The notes under the pieces were generated by a model. That model did not search any database, was not told where the DNA came from, and was given only the letters and a program-made list of their open reading frames with translations. Shown piece after piece: positions 59,327 to 64,000 of a DNA stretch of 64,000 bases; positions within the stretch are counted from its first letter, which is position 1, and each line of letters starts with the position of its first letter. A program made the translations under genes and the position numbers. This DNA comes from Bog-473 sp963807775 (GTDB lineage: Bacteria > Actinomycetota > Acidimicrobiia > Acidimicrobiales > RAAP-2), in contig CAWECY010000010.1 of assembly GCA_963807775.1 (NCBI GenBank), positions 434,001 through 498,000 of the forward strand. The letters run 5' to 3'.

Positions 59327-61252
59327 ATGACCAGAAGACCGTTCGGGCACGATGACGATTGGAACCTCGCCCGAAGGTTGGCGGCGCTTCTCACCGTCCT
59401 GACGGTGATGCTCGGGTCACTTGCTGGCCTCACGCTTGCCGCACCGGCGGGGGCCGCCTCTGGCGCGCTGGTGTCGATGTTGGGGGGTTGCAGCCCGCCG
59501 ACCATCACCAGCGCCAGTTCGGCCACTGCCACCGCGGGGGTCCCGTTCAGCTTTACCGTGACAACGTGTTCCACCGCGGTACCGGTGTTCAAAGCTTCCC
59601 GTCTGCCCGGCGGCCTCATCCTGACGAATGATGAGGACGGGACAGCAACGATTGCTGGGACGCCTCGCACCACTGACTATGGAATTTACAACGCCAGGAT
59701 TTCCGCTCAAGTCGAGGGTCTTTCAGCGGCAGAGCAGACCTATGTCGTCACTGTCGACAATGCTCCTCGGTTTTATTCGAGGGCGACGTATAGAGCTCAT
59801 ACCGGAACCTCGTTCACGTGCGCGATCACGACACGGTACGGGTATCCACTGCCGGCAATCTCGACATCCTCGGGTCTCCCTGCTGGAGTGAGCCTCACCG
59901 ACACCGGCGGTGGCGCCGCCAGCCTCGGAGGAACTCCCGGTCCGAACGCTGGAGGGGTGTACCCCTTGTCGCTGGTCGCGGCCAATGGGTCCTTCTCAGC
60001 CACGCAATCGTTCACCCTGACCGTCTACCAAGCTCCGATGATCACCAGCGCGCCAGAGACCTCGGGGGTCGCCGGTCAGAGCTTGACGCCATTTCCCGTG
60101 ACGGACATGGGGTATCCGGTGCCGGCCCTGCACGCTGCCGGATTGCCCTCCGGAGTGTCGCTCGTCTCCGGGGTGATCCAAGGAACCCCCAAGGCTTCCG
60201 GGACATTTCCGGTGACGATCACGGCCAAGAGCGCGGCCGGGACGACGAGTCAGTCATTCACGCTGTACGTGGGGGACTCACTTGGACTTGATCAGCCAAC
60301 CGCGATCGCCGAGGACCAGGGGTTCCTGTGGATCACCAATACTGGAAACAACACGGTGACTGAGCTCAATCTGAGCGGCTCCCTTGTGTCGACATTGTCT
60401 GGATCGTCGTATGGGTTCGACGACCCCGTGGCGGTGGCCGGCGACGGCACGGACTTGTTCGTTGTCAACAACAGCGGGTCTGTTACCGAGATCGATGAAG
60501 CGAGCGGCGACCTGGTCCAAATCCTCCAAGGATCGGCGTACGCCCTAAGTAGTCCGAGCGCGATTCTCATAGACGGTCAGGACGCGTGGGTGACCAACAG
60601 CGGTGACAACAGCGTCACGGAGTTCGACACTGCAACCGGCGCTCCGGTCCAAGTACTGACGAACCAGGGCGACCCTAGCTATTCATTCGACGATCCCGTG
60701 GCGCTCCGAGCCGTTGGATCTGACATCTGGGTGGTGAACGGCACTGGCGCATCGAACAGTGATCCGCTTGCAGGGTCGGTCACCGTCATCGACGGAACGA
60801 CGGGATCGTTTGTGCAACAGGTGAGCGGCCCGGGAGACGGGTTCGAGAGCCCTGCCGGCATCGCGTACAGCGACGGAAACGTCTGGATCACCGACAGCGG
60901 TAGCTACCAGGTCACGGAACTCACGCCAAGCGGGTCTCTCGTAGAAGTCATCACCAACTCAAGCAACGACTCGAACTATGGATTTGATCACCCCACGGCG
61001 ATTGTCGCTACGGCCGGAGACGTCTACGTGGACAGCCCACCCGGATCGAGTCCCATGATTACTGAAGTCAACTCGGCGACGGCAGAGGGAGACTGGTTCG
61101 AGTGCAACACCAACAGCCCGGATCCTCGTTTCGACAATCCAACGGGTCTTGTGGTGACTGGGTCTGATGCCTGGGTCGTGAGCCCCGGAGACAACACGCT
61201 GACGGAACTGGACCTCTCGGCGGGTGGCGAAGCCGTCGGTTGGTACTCCTGA
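59327..61252 (+). CDS. Secreted protein with Ig-like repeats and a beta-propeller
   Basis: 641 aa. Signal peptide around residues 17-43 (LLTVLTVMLGSLAGLTLAAP). Three He_PIG-like Ig repeats follow (PTITSASSATATAGVPFSFT, PAISTSSGLPAGVSLTDTGG, PVPALHAAGLPSGVSLVSGV), then from about residue 320 six or so blades of an NHL/YVTN-type propeller: LDQPTAIAEDQGFLWITNTG, NNTVTELNLSGSLVSTLSG, DPVAVAGDGTDLFVVNNSG. Codon use is more A/T-rich than neighbouring housekeeping genes. It begins 32 bases after the IS630-type element. A cell-surface or adhesive role is plausible. Confidence 0.75.
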   Translation: MTRRPFGHDDDWNLARRLAALLTVLTVMLGSLAGLTLAAPAGAASGALVSMLGGCSPPTITSASSATATAGVPFSFTVTTCSTAVPVFKASRLPGGLILTNDEDGTATIAGTPRTTDYGIYNARISAQVEGLSAAEQTYVVTVDNAPRFYSRATYRAHTGTSFTCAITTRYGYPLPAISTSSGLPAGVSLTDTGGGAASLGGTPGPNAGGVYPLSLVAANGSFSATQSFTLTVYQAPMITSAPETSGVAGQSLTPFPVTDMGYPVPALHAAGLPSGVSLVSGVIQGTPKASGTFPVTITAKSAAGTTSQSFTLYVGDSLGLDQPTAIAEDQGFLWITNTGNNTVTELNLSGSLVSTLSGSSYGFDDPVAVAGDGTDLFVVNNSGSVTEIDEASGDLVQILQGSAYALSSPSAILIDGQDAWVTNSGDNSVTEFDTATGAPVQVLTNQGDPSYSFDDPVALRAVGSDIWVVNGTGASNSDPLAGSVTVIDGTTGSFVQQVSGPGDGFESPAGIAYSDGNVWITDSGSYQVTELTPSGSLVEVITNSSNDSNYGFDHPTAIVATAGDVYVDSPPGSSPMITEVNSATAEGDWFECNTNSPDPRFDNPTGLVVTGSDAWVVSPGDNTLTELDLSAGGEAVGWYS

Positions 61253-61424
61253 CGTCCGAAGGGGTGAGCGTCGATTGATGTCGTAGGCCGCTGTGTCCAG
61301 GAACATTCAGGAGATGATCGGACCCCGGGACACCCACACACACCGTTCTCTGGCCCCAGCCGGACCTGGTGGGGTCGAGTGCGTCTTTTCGAACCCCATT
61401 CTCACGTGGAAACCTCTCGGAGAG

Positions 61425-61509
61425 CGGAGGGAGTGGGATTCGAACCCACGGAGGCTCGCACCTCGCAGCTTTTCAAGAGCTGTGCATTCGTCCGCTCTGC
61501 CATCCCTCC
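61425..61509 (-). tRNA. tRNA-Ser(UGA)
   Basis: Class II tRNA of 85 bases on the minus strand. Acceptor GGAGGGA pairs with TCCCTCC, discriminator G; anticodon arm CAGCT-CTTGAAA-AGCTG with UGA; a long variable arm (GCGAGGTGCGAGCCTCC region) and T-arm GTGGGTTCGAATCCCAC. UGA reads UCA/UCG serine codons. CCA is not encoded. Confidence 0.96.
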
Positions 61510-61573
61510 AAGAGGCTCATGCTAGGCGTGGCGCCTCGGCGGTCTCGGCCCGCCCGAAACGACGCCTTCCCAA

Positions 61574-62911
61574 CTAAGCCGGGGCAGCCACGACCGGGAC
61601 CGGTCCGGACATGTCGAGCCGACGCAGATACAGGCAGCGGCTGTTGGGGAAGCCCACGGCTCCGGGTACCCAGGCGTCGAACGCGATCCACCAGCCACCG
61701 GAGGTGTCCGTGAAGACGGATTCGCCACCTGGGCCGGCGACGCCCGGCCCGCTCGAGAGGATGGGCCCGGCCGTGGCGTTGGCGCAAGGCCCGAGCGGTC
61801 CGGCGCACGACGCCACGCCGACCGCGTAGCTGGCGCTGTCCCAGTCGTTGCCCGAGAAGAACAGGAGATCGCGTCCGCCGGCGTCCACCAGGTCCGGTGC
61901 CTCGACCGTCCCCGCCTCCCACGGCTGACCGGGCACGAGCAGGAGGGTGGGGTTGGCGCCCGCCGCGACGGCGGTGCCCGTCGGGTCGAGCGGTTCGGAC
62001 CAGATCTTCGACGATCCCGCCCCGCCCGATTTCCACAGCAGGTAGGGGGTGCCGTTGGCAGCAACGAAGGACGCCGGGTCGATCGAGCCGCCCAGCGACG
62101 GCTGGCACTCCAGTGGGGCGGTCGAGTGGTCGACGAAGGGCCCCAAGGGCTGGCTCGACGTCGCCACCGAGATGCACTCGACGGCGCTGTTCTTCAGATC
62201 GGCCGCGTAGTAGAGCACGAACGTTCCTGCGATGTCGGCTACCGCCGGGGCCCAGGTGTAGTGCGACGACGCCCAGGCGGGCAGCGCGGGGAGCGCGTTG
62301 CCCACGGCGGTCCACTGCGTCAGGTTGCTCGACTCGGCGATCTGGATGTTCCCGACCACGCTGTTGGTGGCGTACGCGTAGTAGGTGGACCCCACCGCGA
62401 TCACGTCGGGGTCGGGAAAGTCGAAGGGGTACACCAGCCCGTGGCTGGCGCCACCGGCGAGCTCGGTGCACGGTCCGGAGACCGCGGAGATGTCCTTGGC
62501 CGCCTCTGCGTTGTCCTTTCCGGTGATGGCCTGGAGAGCGCTCTGGACCCCACCCAGGCACGTGTGCAGCGTGCTGATGTTCGCATCCTCGGCGTCGGCC
62601 TGGGTGTCGGTCGCGCTCAGCGAGGCGTTCGTCGTCGTGAGCTGGCTGAGCAGGGAGGCGATCGACGACTCCAGCGCGTTCCGCTTGGAGGTGTCGACCG
62701 CGGTCGCGTAGGTGGTGACGGCCACGACCTGCCGGAGCCGGTCCAGGTGGACGTCGGCGGCCGACAGGGCGGCGGACTCGTTTCTGGCCCGCGTCCGGGC
62801 GTCGACGTCGGTCCAGGCGGCTGCCGTCAGGAGGCCGGCCGCCAGCAGCACGGCGGCAGCCACCGCCCACCACCGCGTCCGCCGGCCCGGGGCGGGCCCG
62901 GACTCAGCCAC
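61574..62911 (-). CDS. Membrane-anchored protein with coiled coil and GH43-like domain
   Basis: 445 aa from GTG 62911, overlapping the upstream gene by eight bases. A membrane helix at residues 14-33 (WWAVAAAVLLAAGLLTAAAW) is followed by a helical stretch to about 115, then HTCLGGVQSALQAI (116-129) with C118 and C148. From 160 a five-bladed-propeller glycosidase-like domain begins: YPFDFPDPDVIAVGSTYYAY (catalytic base Asp candidate), HYTWAPAVADIAGTFVLYYA, GGSIDPASFVAANGTPYLLW, GTVEAPDLVDAGGRDLLFFS. These are typical of GH43 arabinosidases/xylosidases. Active site outside the cell. Confidence 0.8.
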   Translation of the reverse strand: MAESGPAPGRRTRWWAVAAAVLLAAGLLTAAAWTDVDARTRARNESAALSAADVHLDRLRQVVAVTTYATAVDTSKRNALESSIASLLSQLTTTNASLSATDTQADAEDANISTLHTCLGGVQSALQAITGKDNAEAAKDISAVSGPCTELAGGASHGLVYPFDFPDPDVIAVGSTYYAYATNSVVGNIQIAESSNLTQWTAVGNALPALPAWASSHYTWAPAVADIAGTFVLYYAADLKNSAVECISVATSSQPLGPFVDHSTAPLECQPSLGGSIDPASFVAANGTPYLLWKSGGAGSSKIWSEPLDPTGTAVAAGANPTLLLVPGQPWEAGTVEAPDLVDAGGRDLLFFSGNDWDSASYAVGVASCAGPLGPCANATAGPILSSGPGVAGPGGESVFTDTSGGWWIAFDAWVPGAVGFPNSRCLYLRRLDMSGPVPVVAAPA

Positions 62912-63473
62912 TGGCCGCCGACGCGGCCGAGCAGCTCGACGACACCGCGTCGAGCGCGGAAGCAGCCCGGGGGACCTTCCCCACCGCCAGGGCATTGAGC
63001 GCGCGTTCCACCCCTCCCAGGCACGTGTGGAGCGAGCCGATGACCGAGGCCTGCTGCGTCACGTGGGCCTGGGCTGCCGTGAGCGCGCTCTGCGCGCCCT
63101 TGAGCTGCGAGGCGTCCTGCGCGGCCGCCGTGGTGTCGTTGCCCACCTGGGTCGACACGAGCGCCAGCTGCCGCCGGACGGCCGACAGCTGCGCCGAGAC
63201 GCTGGTCACCTGCTGGCGGGTCAGCTGCAGCGACGACTGGGTACGGTCGAATTGGTGCCGCTGGTCGATCTGGTCCGCCACCAGCAGGCCGACCGCCACG
63301 GCGACCGCCATCACTACCAGCACGCCGCCCACCAGCCGGGCCCGGCGCGCCAGCCGGGGTTCCGACCCGATGTCCCGCACCGGCGCCTCTCTGCCGGACA
63401 GGGCACTGCCCTCGAGCAGCTTCTCGGTCGGCGCCCTCGCCGCGTCATCCTCCGTTGCTGTCGGGTCGGCCAT
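62904..63473 (-). CDS. Membrane-anchored coiled-coil protein with HTCLGGV module
   Basis: 189 aa. Cytoplasmic acidic start, one membrane helix (LVGGVLVVMAVAVAVGLLVA, 47-66), then a coiled coil (FDRTQSSLQLTRQQVTSVSA, QLSAVRRQLALVSTQVGNDT) and the end module HTCLGGVERALNAL (149-162) with C151 and C181, 30 residues apart. The next gene has the same module with the same 30-residue spacing, so the two probably arose by duplication or work together. No enzymatic domain is present. Confidence 0.72.
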   Translation of the reverse strand: MADPTATEDDAARAPTEKLLEGSALSGREAPVRDIGSEPRLARRARLVGGVLVVMAVAVAVGLLVADQIDQRHQFDRTQSSLQLTRQQVTSVSAQLSAVRRQLALVSTQVGNDTTAAAQDASQLKGAQSALTAAQAHVTQQASVIGSLHTCLGGVERALNALAVGKVPRAASALDAVSSSCSAASAASG

Positions 63474-63523
63474 AGCGGAGCCGGCTCAATTTCCCAGCCG
63501 GACTGTCCCGATACAAGTCGCCC

Positions 63524-64000
63524 CTACCGGTCGGTTGCCTCCCGGGCCGCGTCGCGCGCTCGGGACCGCTGCCGGCCCCTGATGGCCTGCTCCAGCACCA
63601 CCTTGCGGAGCCGTACCACCTTCGGCGTCACCTCGGCGCACTCGTCCTCTGCGATGAACTCCAGCGCGCGCTCCAAGGAGAAGAACATGGCCGGGGTCAG
63701 ACGCTCGAACTCCTCCGCCGTCGAGGAGCGAATGTTGGTCAGCTTCTTCTCCTTGGTCGGGTTGACGTCCATCTCCTCGGCCCGTGCGTTCTCCCCGACG
63801 ATCATCCCCTCGTAGACCTCCTCGGCCGGACCCACGATCAAGGTGCCACGCTCCTGGAGGTTCATCAGGGCGAAGGTCGTTGTCAGCCCGCGCCGGTCGG
63901 CCACCATGGACCCGTTGCGTCGGGTGCGCAGTTCGCCGTGCCAGGGCTGCCAACCGTCGAACACGTGGTGCAGGATGCCCGTACCCCGCGTCTCGGTCAG
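63524..64000 (-). CDS. typA: Translational GTPase TypA/BipA, C-terminal part (partial)
   Basis: Only the C-terminal 158 or so residues are in the window; the gene starts beyond 64000. GTGILHHVFDGWQPWHGELR, NGSMVADRRGLTTTFALMNL, QERGTLIVGPAEEVYEGMIV, GENARAEEMDVNPTKEKKLT and LEFIAEDECAEVTPKVVRLR match the TypA-specific C-terminal domain. TypA is a ribosome-binding GTPase involved in 50S assembly and stress. The stop is at 63524-63526. Confidence 0.93.
   Translation of the reverse strand: MTETRGTGILHHVFDGWQPWHGELRTRRNGSMVADRRGLTTTFALMNLQERGTLIVGPAEEVYEGMIVGENARAEEMDVNPTKEKKLTNIRSSTAEEFERLTPAMFFSLERALEFIAEDECAEVTPKVVRLRKVVLEQAIRGRQRSRARDAAREATDR

Overview
The window is high-GC bacterial DNA with many GTG starts, short intergenic gaps and ATGA/GTGA overlaps. 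CarD, ClpC, HemQ, GpgS, DisA, a solo CIRCE-controlled groEL and several likely leaderless genes point to Actinobacteria. Secreted proteins built from TPDGGGYW-type repeats and Thr-rich LytR_C proteins make the class Acidimicrobiia my best guess (inferred from gene content, not proven).

Layout. 0-7.1 kb is a folate/pantothenate/NAD cofactor block: folP tail, pseudophosphatase-folB, folK, a DUF2520-type protein, panC, panD, nadB, nadC, coaX. An IS5-family element (about 7.3-8.2 kb) follows, then two paralogous small secreted proteins. 9.5-20.4 kb is housekeeping: polyprenyl diphosphate synthase, clpC, a GNAT plus EEP-family pair, radA, disA, carD, ispD, ispF, rlmB, mscL. 20.4-29.4 kb holds tRNA-Thr, a LytR_C protein, otsB/otsA/gpgS (trehalose and glucosylglycerate compatible solutes), a SAM-riboswitch-led thrC plus sulfur-carrier operon, an HNH protein, and groEL with CIRCE and a strong terminator. 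29.4-34.7 kb has hemQ, larE with a NIL-domain protein, Nudix, GNAT, and a TetR-controlled SRPBCC/metallo-beta-lactamase unit. 34.7-51.3 kb is more accessory: a secreted repeat protein, methyltransferase, three MFS exporters, amidase, DsbA-like protein, a larB-larC-PLP decarboxylase operon, pheA, an amidohydrolase-VOC-VOC operon and a truncated ABC-permease remnant. 51.5-61.3 kb holds a RidA protein, a 5'-3' exonuclease, secreted and membrane proteins, and an IS1182-type element inserted exactly at the edge of an IS630-type element. The end carries tRNA-Ser, two membrane-anchored proteins sharing a cysteine module (one with a GH43-like domain), and the 3' part of typA.

A striking technical feature is a series of single-base reading-frame breaks in otherwise well-conserved genes: folB, folK, DUF2520, panC, nadB, nadC, radA, disA, rlmB, an MFS gene, an amidase and ridA. 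Twelve of the fourteen breaks look like one extra base and two like one missing base. In every gene the corrected length is a multiple of three. This looks more like insertion-biased sequencing or assembly error than gene decay, so these genes are annotated as probably functional.

The most interesting biology: a SAM-I-type riboswitch on a thrC/ThiS-like sulfur-carrier operon; the nickel-pincer cofactor genes larB, larC and larE without larA, with a standalone NIL protein coupled to larE; a perfect 17-bp palindromic operator between -35 and -10 of the TetR-divergent promoter; paired secreted proteins with identical cysteine spacings (68 residues in one pair, 30 in the other); and a catalytically dead dual-specificity-phosphatase-like domain fused to FolB.
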